Positions 25,481 through 34,703 of a stretch of DNA of 64,000 nucleotides are shown piece by piece. A model generated the notes under the pieces. That model searched no databases, was not told the origin of the DNA, and saw nothing but the letters and a program-made list of their open reading frames with translations. This stretch comes from Armatimonas sp043757465 (GTDB taxonomy: Bacteria > Armatimonadota > Armatimonadia > Armatimonadales > Armatimonadaceae): NCBI RefSeq assembly GCF_043757465.1, contig NZ_JAYVPL010000158.1, positions 124,001-188,000 of the forward strand, in the 5' to 3' direction. A program made the translations under genes and the position numbers. The first letter of the stretch is position 1, and the number at the start of each line of letters is the position of its first letter.

Positions 25481-27075
25481 TGAAAAACACACAGATAGAC
25501 ACCCGCATTGAGGCGGTCTATCTCGCCCAGACCCATGTGATGAAGCCCAGCCAGCCCTACTTTCGCCTGACGGGCAACCGGGAAGCACTGCTCAAGGTGC
25601 ACGTGGTCTCGGCGAGCGGCGCGGCGGCGCCGCCGGTGCAGGCGCTTGTTCGGAGCAAAGGGGAGACGGCGATGCTGACCCTCAAAGGACCCACGACTCT
25701 GCCCAAAGCGCTCCCCTCCGAGCCGGGCGTGGTGCAGCACCGCTTTGAGGACAGCTTCACGGCGATGATCCCTGCGCGCCTCGTGCGTCCGGGGCTGAGT
25801 ATCGAGGTGCGCACAGGCGACCAGAGCGTCCGGCACGAGCTCGTGGTAGGAGCGCCCACTCTGGTGAAGATGAAGATGTTCGACATCCACTACTTCGGGC
25901 GCAAGGGCAACGACTACCCCGAGGGCATCTTCAAGGAGCTGGAGGCCAAGTGGCCCGTGGCGGGCTTTGAACTGGAGCGTGTGCGGAATATCAACTTCCC
26001 GGAGCTGGTGATTCCGCACCGGGCTGCGGTGGAGAACCCGCCCGTGAAGGTGGCCTCCCCCGAGGAGTATCTGGCAAAGACCGGGAAGAAGTTCGATGGC
26101 GAGCAGGCCGCGGCGCTCCAGTGGGTCGGGGCGCTCTCGCGTGCGGGGGGCAACCAGGATGTGGCGATGTCCTATGTCACCATCATGGGCGTGCCCGCCG
26201 GTGGACAAGCGGGTGGCTACAATGGCGTGGGAAGCCCGAGTGTGGGGATTATGAACCATGAGCTGGGGCATGCCTTCAGCCTCCCGCACATCGGGGAGGA
26301 GAAAACCTACCCGTATCGGGGCGCGATGTACGGGATTCCCCCGCCCAAGGTCTTTCACGAAGTCCATGTCGGGCCGACCTGGGGCTTTGACCTGCCGTCC
26401 AAGACCTTTCTCCCCCCCACAGTGCAGCAGTCGTCAGGGCGCTGGGTGGCAGGAACCTACAAGGCCGACCCCATGCAAGGCGGCGGTAGCGGCGACCAGG
26501 AGAAACCGTTCCGCCTGCGCCACTTCTCTGACTACAATGTCTTTAAGATGCAGGCGTATCTAGAGCGAAAAGTGGCGGTCGCACGCGCGGGGCAGTTTTT
26601 CAAGTGGGATGAGGCGACGGGGGACTACACGAAGAAAGTGCAGACCGATGGAGTGCACTACCCAACCGAGGTGGAGGTGCCGGTCATCAGTGTGATGGTC
26701 TCAGTCTCGCTGGCCTTCCCCGATGTCAACCTGTCCTACCCACCCATCGGTCCGTACAAAGGCAACCGTATCCGCACCTTCGACCCGCGCGTCCCCGCCG
26801 ACCGGGATGCTGCGCGCGCCGCGTTCGCTCCCAAGGGCGGCTGTGACTTCTCGCTCAAGGTCACCCAAGGGGGTAAAGAGCGCTTGTACTTGCTTCCGGT
26901 GAGTGGAACCGAGGGCGCCGACACGAGCAAGCCACTCGGGCTGGCGACAGCGGCGGTGAACCTGCGCGGCGACGATGGCCCGGTGACAGCCGTGGAGCTG
27001 CTCCATACGCCTGGGGCGGATCGGGCCGGGCTACCGGAGAGCCCCAAGGTGCTGGCACGGTGGGGGAGCAAGTGA
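25477..27075 (+). CDS. Zinc metallopeptidase resembling M66 (StcE/TagA mucinase) family
   Basis: 532 residues, no signal peptide. The zinc-binding motif HELGHAFSLPH lies at residues 261-271, in the form HExxHxxxxxH of metzincin/M66-type peptidases. It is preceded by VGSPSVGIMN. N-terminal residues 1-130 form a strand-rich domain ending in IEVRTGDQSVRHELVVG. In M66 enzymes such as StcE a similar N-terminal part precedes the catalytic domain; those enzymes cleave O-glycosylated mucins. The assignment to M66 rests on the motif and order only. Its place between a sulfatase and a polysaccharide lyase suggests that the target is a sulfated glycoprotein. The next gene starts at GTGA inside its stop. 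Confidence 0.65.
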   Translation: MMKNTQIDTRIEAVYLAQTHVMKPSQPYFRLTGNREALLKVHVVSASGAAAPPVQALVRSKGETAMLTLKGPTTLPKALPSEPGVVQHRFEDSFTAMIPARLVRPGLSIEVRTGDQSVRHELVVGAPTLVKMKMFDIHYFGRKGNDYPEGIFKELEAKWPVAGFELERVRNINFPELVIPHRAAVENPPVKVASPEEYLAKTGKKFDGEQAAALQWVGALSRAGGNQDVAMSYVTIMGVPAGGQAGGYNGVGSPSVGIMNHELGHAFSLPHIGEEKTYPYRGAMYGIPPPKVFHEVHVGPTWGFDLPSKTFLPPTVQQSSGRWVAGTYKADPMQGGGSGDQEKPFRLRHFSDYNVFKMQAYLERKVAVARAGQFFKWDEATGDYTKKVQTDGVHYPTEVEVPVISVMVSVSLAFPDVNLSYPPIGPYKGNRIRTFDPRVPADRDAARAAFAPKGGCDFSLKVTQGGKERLYLLPVSGTEGADTSKPLGLATAAVNLRGDDGPVTAVELLHTPGADRAGLPESPKVLARWGSK

Positions 27076-29534
27076 GTCCGCTCCCCACCACACGACCGCT
27101 GATCTGGGTGACTCCGGCCGACCGTACCCCGATTCTGGCGAAGATTGCCGCGCAGCCCTGGGCCAAGACAGTCTTCTCCGCCCTCCAAGCCGGGGTCAAA
27201 GACGAGCTCGTGCAGCACCAGCGCGACCGTGATGCCTACCTGCGCGGCTTCCCGCTGATCCCAAGCCCCGCTGGCCCCACTGCCCACCCCACTTTTGCCT
27301 ACCAGGGGGCAAACGGCGCACGTCCCAACCAGGCGGCCCGGCAGAAGCTCATGCACTATGTCCAGGTGGGGATCGACTGTGGGGTGCTGTATTTTCTGAC
27401 CGAGGACAAGGCCTACGCCGCCTGCGCCGCGGATATTCTAACCGTCTTCGCCGAGGCTATGGTGCAGCTCAAGCCCTCCGAGGCGGTCGGCAATGGCGGC
27501 TATCTCTACCCCAGCGATCATCTGCTCGAGGCACGTATTCTTGGGGCGCAGATTCCGCTAGTCTACGACTTCGTGGCAAGCTATCTGCAAGCTGGAGCCA
27601 CGGTCTACGATCTGGCGACTCGTCAGGCACGGCGCTTTAACTTCGAGAACGGGCAGACGGTCTTTCGGCGCTACGCAAGGCTCGCCATTGACCATGGGCT
27701 GATCAACTGCAACTGGCCCGTCTTGGAGATGCCGTCTCTAGCGCACAATGTCCTCGCTCTGGACGATCCCGCTGAGCGTGCGCACTTGCTGACTTTTGTC
27801 ACCCAGGAGAGCACGCGCCACCAGGACGCGCTCAAGAAAGTGTTGGGACAGTACGCAAGGCCCGACGAGATCTGGCCCGAGTCGTTCCAGTACTCGGGCG
27901 GGGTGTCGTCTCTGGCTACCTATCTTGTGGCCCTGATGGAGCGCCAGGGACTTGCCGCCTCGCTCACCGAAAACTACGCCAATATCCCGCTCTCGCTGGC
28001 GCGGATTCAGGAGCTGCGCTTCCCTAATGGGGAGAATATTCGCTTCGGCGACGGACCCCGCAAGGGCGGCGCCCCCTACGACTCGTTTGAGATCGCCTAC
28101 GCCCTAGGACAGCGCCTCGGTGATACCAAACTCCAGACGCTCTTCGGGGGGCTGATCAATTTAGGAATGGCGAGCAAGCAGTACGATCGTGCGAAGGCCG
28201 ATGGCCACAGTGGAGGAGCCAATCCCTACTTTGCGCCACTACAGCTTCTCTGGTTCTCCCCGAAGATCTCAATCTCAGGCAAGCTCGTGCCTCCCGTACC
28301 AAAGGTGACGGATACACTGCCGTTTGTGGGAGCCGTTCTCCAGCGAAATCTCTCGCCGACGCGGGATCCGAAAGACGCCCTGATGGCAGTGGTTAGTGGT
28401 GGCTCGCATGTTCATGGGCACGCATCGGGGATGGCGCTGGAGCTCTACGGCAAGGGGCAGGTTCTCGGAGCGAACGCGGGTAAGGGCAGCTACACCACCG
28501 ATGAGCACGAGAACTACCGCCGCCTCTTTGCCGCCTACAACACGGTGATTGTCAACGGGGCCAGCCGGAGCTCGGGCGGGTGGGTAAACCTCGGAACGGA
28601 TACGGTGCAGATAGCCGCGATGGAGCCCAAGCCGGGAGAAAAGCCACTTTCGACGTCGTGCTCCTTCTCGCTCACGCGCTTCACCGACAACAAGAGCCCC
28701 GGGGCGAAGGCAACCCAAGAGCGCCTCGTTGCGCTGGTGCGAACGTCGGCGACCACCGGCTACTACGTCGATATCTTCCGCTCCCGCGCCCTCCCCGACA
28801 CCCTGGAGCAGTTTCACGACTATGTCTACCATAATGTCGGCGATGGGGTAGAGCTGATATCTGAGCCGTCCGGCCTGACACTCTCTGACGCCCCGGGGCG
28901 GTTTCGTCCGGTGCCGGGCGCTGTGTGGAAGCAGAACAGTAGCTATCTCTGGCCCGGCTGGCATGTCTTTGACAAGGTGCAGACATCGGCGGTGTTTTCG
29001 GGGAGCATCACAGCGCATTTTCACGCCAAGGCACTGCCCGGCATGCGGCTCTTTCTGCCTGGCGTTGCGGGACGTGAGTACGCACGCGCCCTCGCTCCGT
29101 CTACCCACGACGCTCCCACTCCCTACGACAGCGCCCCGACTCCGGTTCTTGTCGTTCGCCAGCGCGGCGAGGCTTGGAACCGTCCCTTCGCCGTGGTCTA
29201 TGAGCCGGTAGGGAACGGTGAGGGCAAGGGAAGCATCGTCTCCGTCACGCCTCTCACCGACGAGAAAGGGCTGGCGGGCCTGACTGTCGTGAGTAAGCTC
29301 GCCGGGTGGACACTTACCCAGCATGTTCTGGTTCGTCCGTGTCGCCTCCCCACGCTCGGCCTGGAGCTCATGGGGCAGTTTGCGGTTGTCACTCTCGGTG
29401 AGCGAAGCCAGGCGACGGTACTCTATCTTGGGGAGGGAACCTCTCTACGCCATCAAGAGAACCGACTGAGCGCACCAGGCGAGCGTCGCGTCACTGCCGC
29501 ACCGGCGACAAAGACAAAAACGAGCCGTCGCTGA
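27072..29534 (+). CDS. Heparinase II/III-family polysaccharide lyase
   Basis: About 820 residues from the GTG at 27072, which overlaps the previous stop and has GGGGGAGCA upstream; a GTG 12 nt earlier is also possible. No signal peptide. Residues ~1-390 form the alpha/alpha toroid of alginate/heparin lyases (YGDFVASY-type helices, DHGLINCNWPVLEMPSLAHN, PESFQYSGGVSSLATYLVAL). Residues ~430-820 form the beta-sandwich heparinase II/III domain with VSGGSHVHGHASGMALELYG. The Tyr/His residues that act in this family probably lie in these two segments. It eliminates uronic-acid linkages in glycosaminoglycans or alginate-like polymers. With sulfatases and a GH20 enzyme next to it, a glycosaminoglycan is the most likely target. 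Confidence 0.8.
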   Translation: MSPLPTTRPLIWVTPADRTPILAKIAAQPWAKTVFSALQAGVKDELVQHQRDRDAYLRGFPLIPSPAGPTAHPTFAYQGANGARPNQAARQKLMHYVQVGIDCGVLYFLTEDKAYAACAADILTVFAEAMVQLKPSEAVGNGGYLYPSDHLLEARILGAQIPLVYDFVASYLQAGATVYDLATRQARRFNFENGQTVFRRYARLAIDHGLINCNWPVLEMPSLAHNVLALDDPAERAHLLTFVTQESTRHQDALKKVLGQYARPDEIWPESFQYSGGVSSLATYLVALMERQGLAASLTENYANIPLSLARIQELRFPNGENIRFGDGPRKGGAPYDSFEIAYALGQRLGDTKLQTLFGGLINLGMASKQYDRAKADGHSGGANPYFAPLQLLWFSPKISISGKLVPPVPKVTDTLPFVGAVLQRNLSPTRDPKDALMAVVSGGSHVHGHASGMALELYGKGQVLGANAGKGSYTTDEHENYRRLFAAYNTVIVNGASRSSGGWVNLGTDTVQIAAMEPKPGEKPLSTSCSFSLTRFTDNKSPGAKATQERLVALVRTSATTGYYVDIFRSRALPDTLEQFHDYVYHNVGDGVELISEPSGLTLSDAPGRFRPVPGAVWKQNSSYLWPGWHVFDKVQTSAVFSGSITAHFHAKALPGMRLFLPGVAGREYARALAPSTHDAPTPYDSAPTPVLVVRQRGEAWNRPFAVVYEPVGNGEGKGSIVSVTPLTDEKGLAGLTVVSKLAGWTLTQHVLVRPCRLPTLGLELMGQFAVVTLGERSQATVLYLGEGTSLRHQENRLSAPGERRVTAAPATKTKTSRR

Positions 29535-29544
29535 AGGATTTAAC

Positions 29545-31101
29545 ATGACTGTCAAGATTGGGATAGCCTTGGTCAAAATTATCGCACTTGCTCTCTGCAT
29601 TGGATCGCTGGCTACAGCGAGAGCCCATGCCAACAAGCCCAATATCGTCTTTATCCTCGCCGACGACCTGGGCTATGGCGATATCGGTTGCTATAACTCA
29701 GAAGCCAAAGTCGCCACCCCGAACATTGACCGGCTGGCACGCGAGGGGATGCGTTTCACCGATGCGCACTCGCCCTCCACGGTCTGCACGCCCAGCCGCT
29801 ATAGCCTCTTAACGGGCCGGATGGCTTTTCGGATTCCGTATCGGAGTGTCTTTGAGGGCGTCGGTGGCCCTTGTCTGATTAAGGAGGATCACCTCACTCT
29901 GCCGCAGCTACTCCGCAATCAGGGCTACACCACCGCCATGACGGGCAAGTGGCATGTCGGCCTGAGCTTCTTTGATAAAAACGGGCAGCACATCACCCAA
30001 GGTGGCGTGGAGGGCGTGAAGCAGATTGACTACTCGCGTGCCATTCCGGATGCCCCGATCCATCGCGGCTTCGATCAGTTCTTCGGCACCGCGTGCTGCC
30101 CGGGTACGGACTATCTCTATGCCTTTATTGAGGGCGATCGGATTCCGGTGCCGCCCACCGGGATGCTCGATAAGTCCAAGCTCCCTAAGCACCCCTATGC
30201 CAACGACAACCGGGCCGGCATGATCGCGCCGGGCTTTGATCTTGAGGAAGTGGACATGGTCTTCCTGAAAAAAAGCCAGGAATTTTTGGAGAAACATAAA
30301 AAGAGCGATCCAAAGAAACCGTTCTTTCTTTTGCACTCCATGAACGCGGTGCACCTGCCCTCGTTTGCGTCGAAGCGGTTTCAGGGCAGTACGAAAGCCG
30401 GGCCGCACGGGGATTTCATCCATGAGCTCGACTACATTGTTGGCGAGCTGATGAAGACCCTGAAGCGGCTTGGGATGGCGGACAATACCGTGGTGATGTT
30501 CTCCAGCGACAATGGCCCCGAGACCACCAGTATCGTCCATATGCGCGCCGACTATGGCCACGACGGCGCACGGCCCTGGCGCGGGGTGAAGCGCGATCAG
30601 TGGGAGGGCGGACATCGCGTCCCCTTTATCGTCCGCTGGCCGCAGAAGATCGCTGCGGGCAGTAAAAGCGACCAGACGATCTGCCTCACCGATGTCATGG
30701 CGACCTGCGCGGCGATAACCGGCACCGTGCTGCCGGACAATTCCGCCCAAGACAGCTTCGATCTGCTGCCCGTGCTGCTCGGTAAAGGGGGTGGGGGGCA
30801 GGCCCGTCCCTACACCCTGCATCAGACCATCAGCCTCGCGCTCGCCATCCGTAAAGGCCCCTGGAAGTACCTAGATCACAAAGGCTCAGGGGGCAACAAC
30901 TACAACAACCCGGAGCTAAAGCGCTTCGCCCTACCCGACACCGCCCCCGACGCGCCCGGCCAGCTCTACAATCTCGAAACCGATCCCGGCGAGACGACAA
31001 ATCTCTACTTCAAGCACCCGGAGCTCGTCAAGGAGCTGAAGGCGCTTTTGGAAAGCAGTAAGGCTCAGGGGCGTAGCGCCTCGAAAAGATCGCGACCGTG
31101 A
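29545..31101 (+). CDS. Exported arylsulfatase-like sulfatase
   Basis: 518 residues with a Sec signal peptide (about residues 1-29, ending ARAHA). Sulfatase N-terminus KPNIVFILADDLGYGDIGCY gives the metal-binding Asp pair. The active-site motif is CTPSR with nucleophile C81, a full CxPxR for formylglycine conversion. GKWHVG and FSSDNGPETT are the usual second and third active-site blocks. The C-terminal part has EGGHRVPFIVRWP and LYNLETDPGETTNL, standard for S1 sulfatases. Looks most like N-acetylgalactosamine-6- or aryl-sulfatase-type enzymes; substrate not certain. It follows the lyase after 10 bp. Confidence 0.92.
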   Translation: MTVKIGIALVKIIALALCIGSLATARAHANKPNIVFILADDLGYGDIGCYNSEAKVATPNIDRLAREGMRFTDAHSPSTVCTPSRYSLLTGRMAFRIPYRSVFEGVGGPCLIKEDHLTLPQLLRNQGYTTAMTGKWHVGLSFFDKNGQHITQGGVEGVKQIDYSRAIPDAPIHRGFDQFFGTACCPGTDYLYAFIEGDRIPVPPTGMLDKSKLPKHPYANDNRAGMIAPGFDLEEVDMVFLKKSQEFLEKHKKSDPKKPFFLLHSMNAVHLPSFASKRFQGSTKAGPHGDFIHELDYIVGELMKTLKRLGMADNTVVMFSSDNGPETTSIVHMRADYGHDGARPWRGVKRDQWEGGHRVPFIVRWPQKIAAGSKSDQTICLTDVMATCAAITGTVLPDNSAQDSFDLLPVLLGKGGGGQARPYTLHQTISLALAIRKGPWKYLDHKGSGGNNYNNPELKRFALPDTAPDAPGQLYNLETDPGETTNLYFKHPELVKELKALLESSKAQGRSASKRSRP

Positions 31102-31142
31102 AACCTAGCGTCGCAGTGACGCCTCCAGAGCGTGGCTTCATT

Positions 31143-31174
31143 GCGTCGGTTGCACTGGGCGTCGGTTGCACTGG
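31143..31174. repeat. Perfect 16-bp tandem duplication in a spacer with coding-like remains
   Basis: The unit GCGTCGGTTGCACTGG occurs twice head to tail (31143-31158, 31159-31174). It lies in the 160 bp between two sulfatase genes. One frame after it reads WTPDGLECTLHSGKA and continues to a TAA before 31255, which may be a gene tail left by deletion. No promoter is obvious. Confidence 0.5.
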
Positions 31175-31261
31175 ACACCCGATGGCCTCGAATGCACCCT
31201 CCACTCAGGCAAAGCGCAAACCGTTCTGCGCAAGCTGACGATCACTTAACAAACAACAAAC

Positions 31262-32827
31262 ATGAAAATAATCGCAGAGATGCCTAAATTGACCAAGCCC
31301 AACATTGTTATCATTCTTGCCGATGACCTTGGCTACTCCGACCTAGGGTGCTACGGTAGCGAGATCGCGACCCCGAACCTAGACTCTCTCGCCCGAAATG
31401 GCCTGCGCTTCACGCAGTTCTACAACACCGCGCGCTGCTGGCCCAGCCGAGCGGGCCTGCTCACAGGCTACTACGCCCAGCAGGTTCATCGTGATGCCCT
31501 GCCCACGGTGCCTGGCGGGGTCCAGGGCGTACGGCCACCGTGGGCCCGTTTGCTGCCCGATTTCCTCAAGCCCGCAGGCTACCGTAGCTACCACAGTGGC
31601 AAGTGGCACATCGATGGCAAGGTGCTCGATGGTGGCTTCGACCGGTCGCTCAACATGAACAACCCAGGCAACTTCTTCACGGCGAGGGGCAACGCCATAG
31701 AGGATAAGCCGGTGCGTCCCCCCGCGGATGAGAGTGGCTACTATGCCACGATTGCCACGGCGGATCATGCGATAGAGTGCCTGAAGGACCACGCGGCCAA
31801 CTACTCCAACCGGCCCTTCTTTCAGTACGTTGCCTTCCACGCACCGCACTTCCCACTGCACGCGCTGCCGCAGGACATCGCCAAGTACCGTGATAAATAC
31901 CTCGCGGGTTGGGACGTGATGCGAAGCGCGCGCTTTGGCCGACAGAAAAAAATGGGCGTTACCCAGACAACTCTCTCCGCGCTGGAGCGTGATATCGGCC
32001 CGCCCTACGCCTTCCCCGACGACATTAAGAAGCTCGGTCTTGGTGAGGTCAATCGCCCCGTGGCGTGGGACTCGCTGACGAAAGAGCAAAAAACCTTCCA
32101 AGCGACGAAGATGGCGATCCATGCTGCGATGGTGGATCGGATGGACCAGGAGATTGGACGTATTATCGCGCAGCTCAAGACGATGCAGACCTACGAGAAC
32201 ACGGTTATCTTCTTCGCGTCCGACAACGGTGCCAGTGCCGAGATGATGGTGCGCGACGGCGGGCACGATCCCGCTGCGCCGCCCGGCAGTGCGAAGAGCT
32301 ATCTGTGTCTTGGCCCTGGATTTTCCAGTGCCTGCAACACACCTTTTCGACGGCACAAGACCTGGGTACATGAAGGCGGTATCACCACGCCACTCATTGC
32401 ACACTGGCCTGCGGGCATCCGCGCCCGAGGTGAACTTCGTCACACGTCTGGGCACGTCATTGATATCGTGCCGACCGTGCTGGATCTCGCCGGTGTCCAG
32501 AAACCCAAGGAATGGAAGGGTGAGCCGATCCCCGAGGCACCGGGCCGGAGTCTCGTTGCCGCCTTTGCCAAGGATGCACGCATCGCACGCGAGAGCCTCT
32601 GGTGGCTACACGAGGGCAATCGCGCCGTGCGTGTAGGCGACTGGAAGCTGGTCGCGGCCAAGGGCGATCCCTGGGAGCTCTACGACATGCGAACCGACCG
32701 CGCCGAGCAGCTCAACCTTGCCGCGAAGCTGCCGGGCAAAGTCAAGGAGCTGGAGAGTCTCTGGCAACGCCAGACCGATCGTTTCACCGAGCTTGCTCGG
32801 ACGACAGTTTCAGAGAGAAAAAAATGA
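31262..32827 (+). CDS. Arylsulfatase-type sulfatase without signal peptide (paralogue of the 43271 gene)
   Basis: 521 residues. No signal peptide before KPNIVIILADDLGYSDLGCY. Active-site motif CWPSR (C59) in FYNTARCWPSRAGLLTGYYA, a full CxPxR. GKWHIDG follows, and FFASDNGASAEMMVRDGGHD is the metal-binding block of the AtsA-like group. Strikingly similar to the sulfatase at 43271: both share GPPYAFPD, VNRPVAWDSLTKEQK, and KMAIHAAMVDRMD. The paralogue has a signal peptide and this one does not. The gene overlaps the SASA esterase by ATGA. Confidence 0.92.
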   Translation: MKIIAEMPKLTKPNIVIILADDLGYSDLGCYGSEIATPNLDSLARNGLRFTQFYNTARCWPSRAGLLTGYYAQQVHRDALPTVPGGVQGVRPPWARLLPDFLKPAGYRSYHSGKWHIDGKVLDGGFDRSLNMNNPGNFFTARGNAIEDKPVRPPADESGYYATIATADHAIECLKDHAANYSNRPFFQYVAFHAPHFPLHALPQDIAKYRDKYLAGWDVMRSARFGRQKKMGVTQTTLSALERDIGPPYAFPDDIKKLGLGEVNRPVAWDSLTKEQKTFQATKMAIHAAMVDRMDQEIGRIIAQLKTMQTYENTVIFFASDNGASAEMMVRDGGHDPAAPPGSAKSYLCLGPGFSSACNTPFRRHKTWVHEGGITTPLIAHWPAGIRARGELRHTSGHVIDIVPTVLDLAGVQKPKEWKGEPIPEAPGRSLVAAFAKDARIARESLWWLHEGNRAVRVGDWKLVAAKGDPWELYDMRTDRAEQLNLAAKLPGKVKELESLWQRQTDRFTELARTTVSERKK

Positions 32828-33882
32828 AGAAAGTATCTATGGTGCTCTGCCTGCTGGCAGGGTTGTTTATCTCGGGCTATGGCGCGGCGGGGCAGTCACT
32901 ACCGAGGCCCGATGCAAAACCAGCCGACCTCACAAAGCCGGTCAAGGTGTTTATTCTGCTGGGACAGTCGAACATGCTCGGAATGGGGGACGTTGGCCCC
33001 GAGGCGACCAAGGGGACTCTGGAGTACGTGACCAAGACGGAGAAGAAGTACCCGCACTTGGTCGATACGGCGGGGCAGTGGACGGAGCGTCGCGATGTCC
33101 GCTACGCCTTTGTCATGCAGAACCGAGGGAGCATGCAGGTCGTGCAGAACGACTGGCTCTCGGTGCGCGGCAAGGCGATCGGACCCGAGGTTCAGCTCGG
33201 TCATATCCTAGGCCAGGCACTGGACGAGCCCGTGCTGATTCTCAAAGCCTGCATTGGGAACCGAAGCCTCGGCTGGGACTTACTTCCGCCGGGGAGCGAG
33301 CGCTTCGTGTTTGAGGGCAAGACCTACGCGGGATACAAAGACGATACGCCATCGTGGGTGGAGGGGGAAGCAAAGAAGCCCGTTGCCTGGTATGCTGGCA
33401 AGCAGTACGACGACGATACCACCAACGCAAAGAAAGTCCTGAGCGAGCTTGGCAAGTACTATCCCGGTGCAGAAAAGTATGAGATCGCAGGGTTTGTCTG
33501 GTGGCAGGGGCACAAGGATCAGAATCCGGCGCATGCCAGCCGCTACGAGCAAAACCTGGTGAACCTGATCAAGAGCCTTCGCAAAGACTTCAATGCCCCA
33601 AAAGCGCCGTTCGTGCTGGCTGTGGGCTGCGGGAACCCTGGGCGTGCGAGCTTCGGGCTGCAGATCGCCGAGGCGCAGCTTGCGATGAACGATACCAAGA
33701 AGCATCCAGAGTTTGCTGGTAATGTGCTATGCGTGGAATCCCGGGATTTCTGGAAAAGCAAGGAAGTCTCCCCGAACCAAAAACAGGACTACCACTACTT
33801 CCGTAATGCGGAGACCTACATGGAAGTCGGTAATGCTCTGGGCTGGGCCATGGCTAAGCTTCTGAACAAGACGAACAAATGA
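32824..33882 (+). CDS. Exported SASA/SGNH-type carbohydrate esterase
   Basis: 352 residues from the ATG at 32824, chosen because it overlaps the previous stop and starts a signal peptide (MKKVSMVLCLLAGLFISGYG). The catalytic Ser block is VFILLGQSNMLGMGD, the GQSN signature of sialate O-acetylesterase/DUF303 proteins. FVWWQGHKDQNPAHASRYEQ carries further conserved residues of that fold. The family removes acetyl esters from sugars. In this locus it probably deacetylates the same glycan that the sulfatases desulfate. An ATGA overlap links it to the truncated sulfatase stub behind it. Confidence 0.82.
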   Translation: MKKVSMVLCLLAGLFISGYGAAGQSLPRPDAKPADLTKPVKVFILLGQSNMLGMGDVGPEATKGTLEYVTKTEKKYPHLVDTAGQWTERRDVRYAFVMQNRGSMQVVQNDWLSVRGKAIGPEVQLGHILGQALDEPVLILKACIGNRSLGWDLLPPGSERFVFEGKTYAGYKDDTPSWVEGEAKKPVAWYAGKQYDDDTTNAKKVLSELGKYYPGAEKYEIAGFVWWQGHKDQNPAHASRYEQNLVNLIKSLRKDFNAPKAPFVLAVGCGNPGRASFGLQIAEAQLAMNDTKKHPEFAGNVLCVESRDFWKSKEVSPNQKQDYHYFRNAETYMEVGNALGWAMAKLLNKTNK

Positions 33883-33956
33883 AACAACCCAATATCTTGC
33901 TGATTCTCACAGACGGCCAGAGCCCTGAGCTTACCAGAGCATTTTTTGAGTCGTGA
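33879..33956 (+). pseudogene. N-terminal stub of a sulfatase
   Basis: An ATG inside the esterase stop starts MKQPNILLILTDGQ, the typical N-terminus of an S1 sulfatase. After about 14 codons similarity ends and a TGA follows at 33954. The break at roughly 33921-33930 coincides with the end of the minus-strand NRPS relic at 33931. So the sulfatase body was lost and foreign or rearranged DNA joined here. Confidence 0.65.
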
Positions 33957-34580
33957 AAGCCATAGGGACAAGTGCACTTTTTGCGGTGACTGGCTGGGCG
34001 GGCGAATCTGCCCAGGAGGCTTTGGCGGGGATCGTCTCGCCCTTCATGACCAGAGAGAGAGGGGGCCGAGCTGTGAGTCGTCTTGCAGCTGTTTGTTGTA
34101 GAGGACAATCGCTCCACTGCCGACACTACAGCCCTCCCCGATAGAAATAGTACCCAATTTCATCACGCGGTCCTCAAAGCGGCTAGGTTTGCGATTTATA
34201 GGTTCGAATGAGGATTTTTTTGCCCCAAAGACCACCCCGAAGGCAAGTAGCACACTCGTCGTAATGCTAAGTGAGGCCGGGCCTGGAAGTAGTATCCGGG
34301 AAACCCTCAAAGTGCTCCCGCTGGGGGAGGCGCAAGCTGGGCACGCCCATCCAGATTTGCCCCGGCTCCGACTCGGTTTGTGCCGCGTCTCTCAGGTCGC
34401 AGAGCCATTGCTAAGATGGTCTCGATGCCACGAGGAAGCACCAAAGTAACTCTATCACCGTGCCGGATGCCTCGCGACTGAAGGGCATGTGCCCATTGAT
34501 TGGTGAGTTTCTCTACTGCCGCATAGGACAGTGCTCCTGAATCAGAAAGACAAAGTCCGACATACTTAACATAGATTTTC
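33931..34580 (-). pseudogene. Pls/PosA-like NRPS relic (adenylation start joined to C-terminal hexapeptide acyltransferase)
   Basis: Minus-strand reading from about 34580: SDSGALSYAAVEKLTNQWAH and GDRVTLVLPRG is the start of an AMP-binding adenylation domain. It breaks off after ETILAMAL. In other frames follow TESEPGQIWMGVPSLRLPQR with HFEGFPDTT, then GTISIGEGCSVGSGAIVLYN and QLQDDSQLGPLSL. These last pieces match the C-terminal left-handed beta-helix part of Pls/PosA-type single-module NRPSs. A CT-repeat expansion near 34050-34060 shifts the frame; beyond it the tail VMKGETIPAKASWADSPAQP ends with a stop at 33931. Most of the adenylation, carrier and membrane parts are missing. There is no intact gene in 33957-34703. 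Confidence 0.6.
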
Positions 34581-34703
34581 GGTCAGCCTAGTGTCATAAT
34601 AAATGCGGCCTCCTCCTATTGCGAAAAGAAGCCTAGGAAAAGTTCCTGTGGGATTGCTTAATCGCTGTAGGAGAAAGTCTCGTTTTGGAAAGGAGTTTTG
34701 GCT

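Noticed and set aside
31102..31261. Mobile element or promoter with repeats
   Set aside because: Only one 16-bp tandem copy is present; no inverted repeats, transposase or -10/-35 pair.
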